From Phytoseiulus persimilis (lineage: Eukaryota > Arthropoda > Arachnida > Mesostigmata > Phytoseiidae): a DNA stretch of 64,000 nt. Position 1 is the first letter of the stretch; every line of letters starts with the position of its first letter. The stretch covers positions 2,976,001 to 3,040,000 of the forward strand of contig CM075102.1 of assembly GCA_037576195.1 (NCBI GenBank), written 5' to 3'. Shown piece after piece: positions 10,483 to 22,190 of this stretch. A program made the translations under genes and the position numbers. The notes beneath the pieces are model-generated. The model worked only from the letters and a program-made list of their open reading frames with translations. It did no database searches and was not told where the DNA came from.

Positions 10483-12747
10483 GCGGTCCGGCTGCGGTTC
10501 CCAGCTCCTGCTGTCTTGGAAACGGCGATCGAACTCATTCCAGACGTAGCCAACTTCGAGCGCGTCACACGCTCAAGTTGCTTGCCGTGTTCTTGAGAGG
10601 ACTCATTCCGAATCTTGTCTTGGCCATCATGATGTTGTGCTCGAAATATTCAACGTGTCGTGATCTTTCTCGTACTCTGCAACCTTTTCCCCACTCGATC
10701 TGCTCTAGGGCTGTGAAGCTCTTGTCTGAATTGGCAGTCATCGTATGATCGAAGGTTCCGTCTAACGTTCACGCAGGCAAACAGGAACTTTACAGAATTC
10801 GCGTTCAGTCTCAATAAGACCCCTCGCCTCTCTCTAGCGGGGCGCCAGCACGATGCAACGCTCCGAGATGAGTTTTTCTGATGTCTGCATCCCCGCACGA
10901 CAGTGGCGCATGCAGGGTGTGGCTGGCGAGGCTCCTCCCAAGCCTCCAGACTCATACTATCCGAGTCGGAAGGGAGCTAAATCTCTCGGAATCCCCTGGG
11001 TGCTTGCCGCCGACAAGCTGTTAAGGGATAGGCATTGAATAAGCTGAGCGATGTTGAGAAAGGCGTCGAGAGAGACTGCGGACTTCAAGGCGATTCTTTG
11101 GAAGCCACAGCTTCGTTTTTGGTGCAATCGAAGTTCGATTCGAGGTCGAGGTTGAGGTTGACCGTCAAACAGACTAAAAAGCCGAAACTACAGCACACGA
11201 TGCGCTATATCTCTCGGAGTCAGTCAGAGTGTGAAGGCTCCGACCGCCCCACGTTGTCCACGTGCCCTAGGCTGCTGCGTTGATTGAAGCGTTCCACGGA
11301 CCCGCTTGGAATAGGCTGAAAACTCCGTGCTTGAAGCCGCATTGCATCGTGAAAAGTTATCACGATGACATCACGGGCGTTCTCTTATCTCACGGAGCCG
11401 TTCTCTGTGGTAGCACAAGTGTATCTCACGGAGAGTATTGGAGCGGGAAGCAAAGTACCGTCTCAGCCGCAGTCAGACGGAGCACAGCCATCGTCGCGCT
11501 CAACACCTGGTGCTCGAAAATTTCCTGCTGTTTTAGATCGCCGCCGTCTTACCAGTGACAACTCCGCCGCCAAACGGGCTTCCAGTGTAACACGCTTGTT
11601 GAGAAAATGATTTGATCGTGTTCGACTAGAGCCTGGAAGTTTGATCGATTTTTCGTAATTATTCCACCAATGACCTGGGATTGATCCGTTACAACGAGGG
11701 TATGATTCCGATTGAGGCATAAAATGAGCTGAAATTATGGGAACTTGCCCTAAGACAAATGAATGATAGCGTTCTGGCAACTCATCCGTTGTTGGTTATA
11801 TCCGATAAGATGAGAATCATCCGACTGCACCGCGGACGCCCCCGACGAGACGCGAAAGAATTTAGCCCCCTCCAAGAAAAATCCTGTGTGCGGCACTTAT
11901 CCACTTATCACATCTTCATTCAACAATGAAATGCAATCACGATCCGAACGCTTCTCGGTCGCGGTACCGAAGTTTAGATGATGATCGACGTCGACGAAGC
12001 CCTTGACCTCACAACATAGCACAAACCCCTTATTTGACGAATGTCGTGTGTTTCCTTCAACAGATTCGTGAATTCGTGGCTTGGAGCAGCGCGCCCTCTG
12101 CTTGGTTTATGTAGTAGCCACAGAGATGAGCTTGATGCTAATAGTAGCGAATGAAGTTCTATTCATGTTCTAATTCTCTCAGAACTTAGGTGCGATGCAC
12201 TGGTCCTTTCCTCTCACAGACTTTCCTCGGAAATCGCGTTCCTTTGCTGCAGACCCCGAATCAGAATTCAAGTTCAACATTCTTGGGTCGGCTTTGCTAG
12301 AGAAAAAATCGATCCGGAAGTTGCCTTAAATGGCGGAAATCATACCTAGCCGGCCCGCACTCCAGAACTTCCTGCGAAGCGAGTTATTCTGAGTTGAGCA
12401 TCGATGCATTCGAGAAAATCTCGACTGAGGACAATTTAGTAGATGACGAGGGGTGATTACGTAGTTGGAGATTCGGACGGGTTTGATGATTGGATACTCC
12501 AACGAATTATGCCTTGCTGCCGCGGGAATTCATGGATCCAGCCATTCAAACGGTACACTGGTTCTCGAGAATTCAGCCAATGTACCGAGCTTCCCTCGGC
12601 AACTTTCCGATTTCTTCGAGAAAGAGCTTACCGGCGATTGACCTGTCGAAACTTCATGGATAAGTATTCTGGATTCCGTGAGCTGTGGTCACAATGCGAG
12701 TTTGAATAATGATCATGTCCTTAACTTAGTGTCAATCGTGGGTTTCA
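10483..12747. other. Unassigned region
   Basis: No gene, RNA or repeat recognised. Weak protein-like frames near 11280-11610 have no motif that I can name. Confidence 0.3.
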
Positions 12748-12753
12748 TTTATT
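12748..12753 (-). terminator. Polyadenylation signal AATAAA downstream of TAZ gene
   Basis: On the minus strand AATAAA occurs about 97 bases after the stop codon of the TAZ-domain frame, at a natural distance for a compact 3' UTR. It may be coincidental. Confidence 0.45.
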
Positions 12754-12849
12754 GCACACAAATAATTCACCTCGTCAACTATGCGCCATTACATCACAGC
12801 CTTCCCCATGGTAGCTCTACACCCCATTTTTTTCCAGCGTCCGACGGGG

Positions 12850-13290
12850 TCACGGAATCATCGCAAGTCCATCGTCGCCGTCTTCAATAGCCTGCCGGAG
12901 CTGTTTCCTTCTTTGAGGCTCACAGAAATAGCAGCCCTCCACTTTACACAAGTCCCAGTGGAGGAGCACGATCCTTGAGAGCCAGCAGTCTCGGTACTGG
13001 CAGGCGGTGTCGAAACACTTCTCCAGGTGTCGCAGGAAGGTCCTCCCTGTGCAACAGCCTGGGAAACGGCAATTCCTTGCGCGTCTGATCCCAGAGTTTG
13101 TGTCGACCCTGGCCTCCTTCGCGAAACATTCGCGAGCGTGAACGAAGATCTCGAGCTGCTTTTGCTGTAGCGTCCTCATCTCTTCGTCGCTCGTCGCGGG
13201 AATCTCCGCGTCCATGGATGCATTCTCTGCAGAGTGCGTTTTCAGAGCAGCGGTGCCCTCGGACGGTTCCGAAGCTGGGTATACGAACAT
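12850..13290 (-). CDS. Small TAZ zinc-finger protein (CBP/p300 TAZ1-like)
   Basis: A 146-residue intact frame on the minus strand. TAZ domains are all-helical zinc-binding modules, best known in the CBP/p300 co-activators, where they bind transcription-factor activation segments. The series here is HARECF, then CRFPGC; HLEKC, then CQYRDC; HWDLC, then CKVEGCYFC, which gives the three H-x3-C...C zinc sites of a TAZ1-type domain in the right order, covering roughly residues 40-135. A leading QQKQLEIFVHA matches the first TAZ helix. The N-terminal 40 residues are acidic and unstructured-looking. The ATG at 13290 has A at -3 and is the first Met after an in-frame stop about 80 bases upstream. No KIX, bromo or acetyltransferase domain is visible nearby, so it is a stand-alone TAZ protein, an exon of a larger gene, or a retrocopy. 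All zinc ligands are present and there is no frameshift, in contrast to its transposon neighbours. Confidence 0.75.
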   Translation of the reverse strand: MFVYPASEPSEGTAALKTHSAENASMDAEIPATSDEEMRTLQQKQLEIFVHARECFAKEARVDTNSGIRRARNCRFPGCCTGRTFLRHLEKCFDTACQYRDCWLSRIVLLHWDLCKVEGCYFCEPQRRKQLRQAIEDGDDGLAMIP

Positions 13291-14479
13291 TTTGAAATCG
13301 ATTCCAGGCAGTCGAAAAACGGTGTAACTGAGAAAGCGACGTGCACTACTGAATACATCGATGTCGAATGCTCACGGAGGCTTATGAAGGCGAAGAAGGA
13401 GAGAGACCTCAGAAGGTGGCGTTTCCGCGGCTCTGATCGAGGGAGAGATATTTCGAAAGGCGGGGTTATCGCAGAAAACAACGGAAGGCGTCCTCCTCAG
13501 CAGAAAAGTTTCTCGAGAACCGCGAACTTAAAGGGGTAGTTCAACTAACTTTTTTTCGAGCGTGCGTTTCCCGAAAGTTGATCATGCGAAATCTCATGAA
13601 TGATGTCGTCCGCAACTTTGGGAACTCAATGTAGAAATCGCCGAGGTCCATTTGTATGCCAGGGCGTTTGGAAGCCAGCCCGAAGCGTCCCGAGGGACGG
13701 CGCCCCCGGTGTTCGAAAAACACAATCGAAAAGATGTGTGAGGGTACCGGTGGCAGTCTGCTGAATGTTGTTTACCTACCACGAAACCCTGTCAGGGAAG
13801 ATACCCCTCTCACTCAATGCGCGTGAATCCAGCGTTCAAGTTGAGCAATATCAGAGGCTGATCTGTCGTTCCAGGAATGTGATCGTTGTCAGTTTTGTGG
13901 CCTGTGGGACAAACATCCTGAGTCCAATAGCTCGCTCTGGACCTTTTCCCGGAAGACTCGTGCGCTCTAGCCGTTACTTGTTGAAAAACGGTTATGCAGT
14001 GGACTCCGCTCGATCGCTACACATCGGGACCAGACCATCCTGATCCGATAAAGCGGACGATCCGATTGAGACATTCTCTCAAGGAATTCGATACATTCTG
14101 AAGACGTTCGTGGACTGTCCTCCTCGAAATCTTGCATGAGAACCGTTGAAGTAGTTCTTTACTTCGCTCAGCGCCACGCACAGGTACAGGTTCTTCCTCC
14201 TCTCGGAATTCCCCTCCGATTTCTGAACCAGAGTCACACAGCCCTGATCGCCGCGATTTCCTGGACGATCTTATCGTGGATGGTCCACTCTCCCTCCAAG
14301 TTAGCACTATTCTGTCTTAGCTGCAAGCTTTCCAAGGAACCAGGCTCCAAGGAATCTGCGTTCAGCTCTTCGAAGGGCTTCAATAAATGGTGGAAGCTCA
14401 ATCCGAAATTGGACGGTCAAGAATCCAGCTCGAATGATGTTGAATCGTTCACGAGATAGAGAAACTCAGGAAAGCAAAT
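13291..14479. other. Unassigned spacer upstream of TAZ gene and hAT remnant
   Basis: Nothing recognisable as a gene on either strand. The part next to 13290 should contain the TAZ promoter if that gene is expressed, but no TATA box or initiator stands out. Confidence 0.35.
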
Positions 14480-16080
14480 CGCTGACGGAACCACGATCGA
14501 TGAAGTCTCTCAGCGAGCGATCCGATCGGAGGAGAGAAAATGGAAAAGTTTGCTCATGAGATTTCTTGACATCATAAAATTCCTGGCAAGGCAGAATCTG
14601 GCTCTACGGGGTCATAGAGAGAGCGTTGGCGACGATATTACGGAAAACAAAGGTGATTTCTTGGAGTTGGTGTGGCTCTTAGCCACTCATGACCCAGTGT
14701 TACGGGAACACCTCACGAAAGTAACCCTGGGGAAACGAAGGGAAATATCTTACATGTCGCCAATAATTCAGAATGAGCTTATCTCTCTACGGAGAAAATC
14801 TCGGACCAGGTGGCTGAAGCCAAATATTTCTGCATCGTCTTCGACAGCACCCCAGACGTCTCGCGTAGCCATCAGATCAGCCAGATACTGCGCTAAGTGA
14901 AAATCGATGGATCTCAGATCAGCGTGGTCGAATCTTTCGTTGATTTCATCGAAGCGGGAGGTAGATCTGCAGAAGAGCTGATGCAATTGATACTGAAGAC
15001 GATAGAATCTGAGGATCTCGACCTCCAGAACTATCGCGGTCAAGCTTACGATAACGCGGCGGTGATGGCTGGCAGATAAACTAGTGTGCAGGCAAGAGTC
15101 AAGGCCATGAATCCTCAAGCCCAGTTTGTCCCGTGCTCAAACCACTCCCTGAACTTGGCAGGTGTCCATGCTGCCTCAGAAGCAGTAGGGTCGGTAACTT
15201 TCTTCGGCACGCTGGAGCGCATCTACGTTTTCTTCTCATCTTCAACCAATCGATGGAACGGACTCATCAACGATTGTGGACGCGGAGTCAAGCGTTCGGT
15301 TGAGACTCGGTGGAGCGCCCGTCATGGAGCTGTCACCATGGTGAAAAATAACTTCTCGAAAATTTTGGAGGTTCTTGAGTCGCTCACGGAGTTGAATGAG
15401 AATGCGTCAATACGTTCCGATGCTGGTCTCCTGCTGCACGCACTTCGGTCTTTCTCATCCTTGCGTTACTTAGGCTTCTGGTCAGAAATTCTCCGCGAAA
15501 TCAACGATACCCAAGTCCACCTCCAAACGAAAGGAATCGAAATACACATGAGAGCGATGAAACTCCGCACTTTGGGAACATGGCTATCAGAAACTCGAGA
15601 CGACTTGATTATAGTGGGGTTCAGCTCTGCTAAGAGTCCATGTGAAGAGCTTGAAATTGAAATCCCGCTCCATCGCCGAAGGCAACGTGAGAGGATTGCT
15701 GAAGATGACTCATCGGACGCTCATTCAACACATGACGAGGAAACTAAACGAGAAATGTATATGTGCGTCGACCGACTGATCGGGGAAGTCAAGTCTAGAT
15801 TCCAACAAATGAAGGAACTGGACGGAAAATTTGGCTTTTTGATGCCGGCTACTCGATGGAAACTCAACGTGTGATCTCGAGAATGCAACATCTGACATCA
15901 ACGAAGAAGAGCTCCAAGTCGAGCGAAAACGGCTCCAGAAATTCATTGAGTATTGCTCAACGCAAGTCCGCTTGGGCTTCTGCAGCTCATAAAGAATTAC
16001 AGGCTCGATATTTAAGTAGCAAACATAGTCGTTTGCTTGCGAATTTTCCTGACGGTGGCGATAAGCTCTGCTAGTTGTGA
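14480..16080 (+). pseudogene. hAT transposase remnant (ZMYM1/DUF4371 type)
   Basis: A decayed hAT-superfamily transposase of the group related to zinc finger MYM-type and 52 kDa-repressor-like proteins. Blocks in order: LARQNLALRGHRE and NKGDFLELVWLLATHDPVL (about 14576-14700), YMSPIIQNELIS, a frameshifted KYFCIVFDSTPDVSRS block near 14830 that would hold the first catalytic Asp, VVESFVDFIEAGGRSAE, NYRGQAYDNAAVMAGR (15031-15079), then after a stop FVPCSNHSLNLAGVHA and FFSSSTNRWNGL with VETRWSARH (15086-15874). The tail shifts frame again near 15870 and no hATC dimerisation block with its catalytic Glu is found, so the 3' part is missing. At least three breaks. Terminal inverted repeats were not found. 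Confidence 0.85.
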
Positions 16081-16379
16081 GAGATGACTCTCCGGGGTCC
16101 GTGAGGAATTTAGAAGGTTCGCGGACTTCCGTCAAGTCTCTCATTGAGGGGGAGGGTTCTCGGGCTCGAGGGAATTCGGGTTCGAGAAAATAGGGGCTCG
16201 AGAGATTTCGGGCTCGGGGGACTGTACCGTGTGTCACATTAAGCTTTCCAGTACACGGGGTCCTGCGTCAGCTTCCTCAACGAATGGCTTTCAAGAGCTT
16301 TGAACACTTCAAATGCAGCGCCGTTCGGCTGTCTCCTGTCTGCTGCTCCTCTCTACCCTGAGCCTCCATTGGTATTGGT

Positions 16380-17135
16380 ATTTATTTATCCTCATAATAT
16401 AATGACACTTTCACTTCAGTGGCGAGTAAACTCAGCGGATATTGTATGTTTCTTTCTCCCACCGCTGTAGGAGTCCCTTGGTTTGGTCCATCGTCTCTAG
16501 TGAGGGGTCTTCGTCGAGTCCCAGTCGCCTCAGCACTTCCTCGTCCTCGAATAAGGCATCGTTGCATTCACAGATTACGTGGCGCATAGTCTCCGGGACC
16601 ATTCCGCATTTCACGCAGGTCGTTTCTAGTCCCGGTTCGGAGTGTGTTCTGACGCTCCTTGTTCTTAGCATTCCTGCTCTGCTGAGCGCCAGCAAGGCGG
16701 ATCCTCTGCTGTTGTCGTAGGGATTTTGCTTGATCCCTCTTTCCACAGCATGGGTCCTGTATAGGGTCAGACTAACTTTCCGACTCATCGAGTCTCTCCA
16801 TTTAGTCGTTTCAATCTCGCGGATCTTTTCTCTGATCGCTTTGTTGAAAGTACCCTGGAGTGGGATGCCCTCCTTCGTGAAAGTTAGGGTGATTCCTCCA
16901 CATTCAAATTCACGGCGCAGTTCCTGTTCTCTGTGTATTGCCCATGTTTTCACTCCGGTTAGTTCCATCATGTCCAGTATGGCTTTCGGCCATCTGTGGT
17001 CTTGCATGGATTTTACTCTGTTGAAATATCTCACTTTACTTTGAGCTTCTCTTGCTCTGAAGGTTGACCAGCCCAGCTCGCCTGTGACGAATTCGCTTGC
17101 CACTTTGCTGTTGGGGATCCCGAGAGAAAATCTCT
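16380..17135 (-). mobile_element. LINE fragment C, 5'-truncated (C-terminal domain and 3' UTR)
   Basis: Minus-strand LINE piece of the same family as the copies at 5-7 kb and 36-41 kb. A single open frame (17103-16432, extending slightly upstream to about 17135) reads the post-RT domain with FVTGELGWSTFRAREAQSK, YFNRVKSM and the finger CVKCGMVPETMRHVICEC (C-x2-C-x8-H-x4-C). RT and endonuclease are missing. The frame is uninterrupted over 220 residues, so this truncated copy is younger than remnant A. A 3' tail of short A-rich repeats lies near 16380. It gives the reference reading frame that exposes the frameshift in the 36-41 kb copy. Confidence 0.88.
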
Positions 17136-17272
17136 CTCTGTTTTTCGAAAGTATGTCCCAGACCCTCAGCAGTCCACCTCATTGTATGCAAACCTGAGGG
17201 GTGTGCGTCAAATGCGCCGGAATGGTCCAGGGTGGGTGCGTTTCCAAAGGGTCCAGACCGGTCCACAGAACC

Positions 17273-17350
17273 GGCTCGTTGGCCGTGTGGCATGAACCAA
17301 CGACTTGGGTGCCACGCTAAGCTAGCAATCGCGGGTTCGATCCCCGGCCG
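17273..17350 (+). other. tRNA-like sequence with pol III A- and B-box matches
   Basis: GGTTCGATCC at 17334-17343 is a perfect B box, and TGGCCGTGTGG at 17280-17290 is close to an A box, 54 bases upstream. After the B box, CCGGGACA resembles a tRNA acceptor 3' strand, but no complementary GTCCCGG exists at the expected 5' position, so it does not fold as a functional tRNA. A tRNA-derived SINE head or a decayed tRNA is more likely. No second copy is present in the window. Confidence 0.4.
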
Positions 17351-20030
17351 GGACAACAAATTTCTTATGTGGTAAAAAAGAGGATTTAATCTATATCAGA
17401 ATCAAATCTGAACCATCTTAAGACCCAAGCCCACCGCCCGCAATGGGTTTTGCGAGGCAATAGGGAGTGTTACTGAAGCAATACCGAAAGGTGATTCCGG
17501 GACACTTCTGAGGGCTGGCTGAGAGGTTCAGCCGGAAAACAAAGAAGACCGGTCCATATTGGATACATTGGGGCGCGTTCCGGAGACAGAAAGAGGGGTG
17601 CTGCAACACGACTGCGCGTGTTTAAATAATGGGCTTCTTCATGGTAACTTTCGTTCGATTGTCGGTCGGCGGCGAAAGGAATGGGAACTTTCCTAGTCGG
17701 CGCTCTTTGTAAAGATGCTGATCCCAGTTAGGATGACAGGATTTGATGTCACCATCGACAAACCTCTAAATTGTCGTGTGCTCGCGGAGATCAACGCTTA
17801 TGTCAGGAATAACATGACGGGGAGTTGTCGGAGGAACTTCGTCGAGCCGAGCCTGCCGGACATCGGGTTGTAGGTGAGAGACTGACAGGGGGAGTCTCCG
17901 ACAACAGTGGCTGAAACGAGTTCCAAGTACATTGACGAATAATGTGCCTCTGTAGGGAGTTTCGTCGCCGAATGGGAATTTCTTCGCAGAAACGCATGCA
18001 GAGGGCCCAAGAGGCTTTTCATAAACCGCAGGTGTTCGAAGATATGCCAGAGAGAGATATGTGTCATTGTCAGTGGTGCCACGATGAGCACGAGAGAGCG
18101 CTCTAGCCGTGATCGTGAATCCACCCGACTTTCTTATGAGCAGCAGCATTGTTTTCTAGTTAAGATCAGTGTCCAGTAGAGCTCAGATCTGAGGGAGTTC
18201 TGCTGTTATTCTCAGCGCTAGAACTACATGAGCCCTAGCCTCGAGTTGAGCCCCAAGATATTTTCAGAGACCTTGAGCTGATGAGACTTAGCTTACAATC
18301 GGAAAACTGGGAAGAGAACCCCAATTCAATGAGGAGAACAATCTTATGAGTAGCTTGCAGTGTAGCCCTCGAATACCTGAGAGAGAGAGCTCAACTCAAA
18401 TCCTACCGCTCATCTCCACCCTGGAATGCGTTTCCCCCTCAGGATTCCTATCGAGACTCATAAGTCATAAGGCTAACAATCAAACGAGCTGCGACGCAGC
18501 TCCCTACGTTCTGTCTCGAATCACGCCCCAAAGCATCCAATGTGGACCAGTCCAAGACCTTGGAAAATGGCGCCGCGCTGCATCCAACCCGGGTCCCATG
18601 GCCCCTCACCTAAGGGTGTACGGGTCGACGCCGAATGACCGCCGTTGAAGATGATGGAAACAGACGCATTCAAGGGAGAGGAGCAAAACGGGCGACGCGC
18701 GGAGACCGCGGAGGGTTCTTGAGAGGATAGACATCTCGGAGCCAGGAAACAGGGATAGATCGCTCGCTCGGAAATGCTCGCAATATGGCGCTCGCTGAGT
18801 CGACCATGAGGCCAGACCTGCGGCTGAGCCACAGCCCGTAACACTGAGTTTCTGTTGGCCAATGGGCCCCGGGAGTCGGTTCTCTCCGGGAGCTCTTGTG
18901 GAACTCGAGCATCGTTCTTGCCGATTTTGACGAGCCTCTACCCATCAAGGGAACAGGGAAAAGAACGAAGGAGTGCGAGAAAGTTTGATGGCCCCTCTCC
19001 AGACGCATGACCAGCGATCGCAATGGATCACCTGATCCATTGTCACTCGGGAACTCTCCCAGGAATCGCAATCCTGTGGCGGATATTGGCCACATAACCC
19101 CGGACGAGCGTCGAAGACATGCCCAAGATCGGTCATTACTGGAAACTGGCTGAATGGGCCGACCGCCATCAGCACGCATCCTCATATCGCTGTCGGTCCG
19201 GGAGGAGTCATCGATATAATCACCCTCAATCTGAGTAAGCTAGGTTTCGTTCTTGAAATGGTGCCATGAAAGGACCTCGGATGCTTGGGTCATGTTCGAT
19301 GGAGCAATGATAAGGGCCAGTTCGACTCCTTGAGTGGATCGATTCCATGCCTTGCCCATGAATTGTCGAGCAGAAGATAGAAATGAGCCTCCTGCGGCTA
19401 GCTAGAGGGAGAAGAATCGAGTTCCCGAATTTCCTCGGAATTCACCTATCTAAGAGAGATTCAACCGCCGAGTGGGCGAGGTGTCTGAAACGCCTTCCGG
19501 AAGGATACTCGGGCCTTGAATCCCTTCTTCTGCTTCGACGAATGATTTGGCTACACGCTATCTGGGTCACCCGTTGACGATATTGTAGACTCTCGTAGTG
19601 TTCGCGGACGTCATGTATCTAGGCTCTCCGAGATACTCGAGAGTATATCACTTATCGGGTGGCCATCAGAACTGGAAAGTGTACCTCCTGAATCTCCCGG
19701 ACCTAATTTTCCACCGCTAACGAATTTTCCGCTGAAAACCGAATGCATGTCAATTGAATTTAGGGTAGTGTTCCGCTAGTCTCCCAACATTCTGCCGCCA
19801 GGCGAGGGAAGCCGCCGGCTCACAGAGCGGAGTGTCTATCGCGACGGGCCGGCAGCGGCTGCAGCGGCAGCGGTTGGCAGCGCGAGCTTTCAAATATTTT
19901 CTCATTTACTAGTTTATCGGAGAGTTCAGGGAAGGGAAAATAAAGATTTTGAACGGATTTCAATTCACTTCTCCCTCTTCGGATGGATTCTGTGCTGAGT
20001 TTACCGCTGTGCTTGATTAAAAATGGCATT
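17351..20030. other. Mostly unassigned; contains a dispersed repeat piece at 18.63 kb
   Basis: No gene recognised. About 50 bases at 18630-18690 are an inverted near-copy of 20465-20525 (shared core ACGCATTCAAGGGAGAGGAG, with small changes), so part of this region belongs to the same repeat family as the inverted-repeat structure at 20.0-22.2 kb. A CAG/GGC-rich stretch occurs near 19850-19885. Confidence 0.4.
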
Positions 20031-22190
20031 GGGTCGGGTGGGGTTAGGTTCCTGGCGAGCGAGCGAAGCGATGCGAGCTGACCGATAGCATGCGGCCCCG
20101 AAGCAGTGCGGGGGATTGGATAGGGTTAGGTTTGGTTCCTTGCGAGCGAGCGAAGCGATGCGAGTAGACTGACAACAAGCGGGCCCCAAGCAGTGCGGGG
20201 AGACGCGTTTATGACCAACCCATACCGACAATCAGCGTATTGATAGCCATGGAGGCTGAAAAAGGTGCCCGATTCAAACGACATGGCCCTCTCCTTAAAC
20301 GCTCTCCAATGCGCCGCCATGCTGGCCAGTGCTTGAAACCCCATTTTGGCGACTTGATCGTGTTGGGAGCCAACCGGAAAAATACCGAATTTAGTTCCCT
20401 AAGTCCCATCGCATCTGATGTTTTCAAGAACTCTCAATTTCTGAAATGTCGCGGGCTACAAGTGCCACCTTGCTTTCCTTCTCTCCCTTGAATCCGTCTG
20501 TTTCCGCCATCTTGAACGGCGGTCATCCCGCGCATTGCCAATCGGGACCCGATCATTTGATCCTTGTTTATCAAATGGATGCATTTCTAAAGGGACATCT
20601 GTCCGCTCAAGGAGCGGAGAATTGGCCGGCACTATGCTATTGTTTCGGTGCCTTCCGTCGTTTAGCTCCCGTTGTTTAAGGAATGCTGTTCTCTTTCGGC
20701 AAGGCGCGCTGCTTCACCTCGACGAGGTGAATTTCATCCACGAGTCCCACTTGGGTGATCCTAACTCTCTCGCCATCCTTTCCGATACGCATCCACGACC
20801 GCACTCGAGGACTAACCTTCCGAAAGCTCCCTGTACCGCTCCGAAGAGTCCGAAGACTCCACATCGCTGTCTTCTATCTTTCGCCAGCTCCCTTCATGTA
20901 AGACGTAGCGCGTTTCCTCACCTTGACTCGCTTCAATCTTCACCTCCAAGCTTCCGGAGAGTGCCTACCTCCACGGTGCATCCATTTCCCCGGCTTGCTC
21001 ACGAAATGAGCTCCGCAACGAGGAATCGAATACATGAGAGTCGGTTTGTGGGAAAACGAGCTAGTACGAGAAAGACACTTGCCGTAGATTGATCGTCGTG
21101 TTTCCAGATTAGATGCCCTACTTTATTCAATTCCGAGCCGGTTTTTCTCAAATAAGTTCCCATCTCAACAGCAAGCCTGGGTAGGATTCCTACTATCCTC
21201 TCCGATATGAATCCTCGAACTGACAAATATATCTCATTCCCATCGGATCGTCCACACGCGCGCCGCACGACCAAACTCGTGACTTGATGCAGCAACAAAC
21301 ACGGAATAGGGAGATTATTTGAGGACTCGTGATTTCAATCTCAACTTCATAAGCTATCCGCTCCAATACTCAGTTCCAAGCGTACTTCCACGCTAGCACG
21401 TCCGCGAATTCAGTTCTGGAACGATAAACCGAATGCGCGTCTCATGCTGAGAGAAGAGAGAAGAATACCGTCGTTCCAGATGGAACACTCTGAATTATTC
21501 AATCAATAACTCATATCTTCAACGGGATTCTGTCTCGGCAGCACCGCTGAGGGCCACCTGAGCAGCACCTTAGCACGATGCCTCCCGCTCGGCCGCCAAA
21601 CCAGCGGCCGGATGTCCCTTTAAGAATTCATCCATTTGATAAACAAGGATCAAATGATAGGCACCCTGCCAATCGGGTATAGGAAATCTGTACCCAATCG
21701 AGTCGGATGGACGCATTTTTGGAGGTACCGCCGCCGCCAAGCTAGCGGCGCGTTCGCTGCTCCGTGTTTACATCCGCGAGATCGTGCTCACATCGGAACT
21801 TTTTCAGAATACGCCCGCCGACTTGAGGAGCCGAAGGTAAACACGCCAATCTGGCGAGTTGACGCTCGAAGGGGAGAGAGTCACAACATTGGCGAGAGAT
21901 GACGGTGATCGGTGCCCTGCGTATCGGTGTGTTTCGGCCTCTGAGGCCGTTTGCTGTCAGTGTGCTCGCATCGCTTCGCTCGCTCGCCAGAAATCTAACC
22001 TAACCTTACCCAATCCCTCCGCAGTGCCCTTGGGCCGCTTGCTATCAGTCTGCTCGCATCGCTTCGCTCGCTCGCCAGAAACCTAACCTAACCTCACCCA
22101 ATCCCTCCGCAGTGCCCTTGGGCCGCTTGCTGTCAGTCTGCTCCAATCGCTCCGCTTGCTGTCAGTCTGCTCCAATCGCTCGATACAATC
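20030..22190. repeat. Inverted-repeat structure with tandem ~95-bp repeats in its arms
   Basis: Left side (20037-20215): about two tandem units with GGTTAGGTT and GCGAGCGAGCGAAGCGATGC and then GGCCCCAAGCAGTGCGGGG-like ends. Right side (21905-22185): about three units of the same sequence in inverted orientation, with GCATCGCTTCGCTCGCTCGC, CCTAACCTAACC and CCGCAGTGCCC. A further inner pair, 20530-20610 versus 21610-21690, is also inverted (core CATTTGATAAACAAGGATC). The arms therefore contain arrays of repeats, as in foldback elements, separated by about 1 kb of unique DNA. No transposase is seen and no clean target duplication was found. Confidence 0.7.

Noticed and set aside
17273-17350. Functional tRNA gene
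   Set aside because: No 5' acceptor strand complementary to the 3' side, one T-stem mismatch and no clear anticodon arm.
21975-22100. Telomeric (CCTAA)n repeats
   Set aside because: Only two CCTAA units occur at each place, embedded in a longer 95-bp repeat; not a telomere array.
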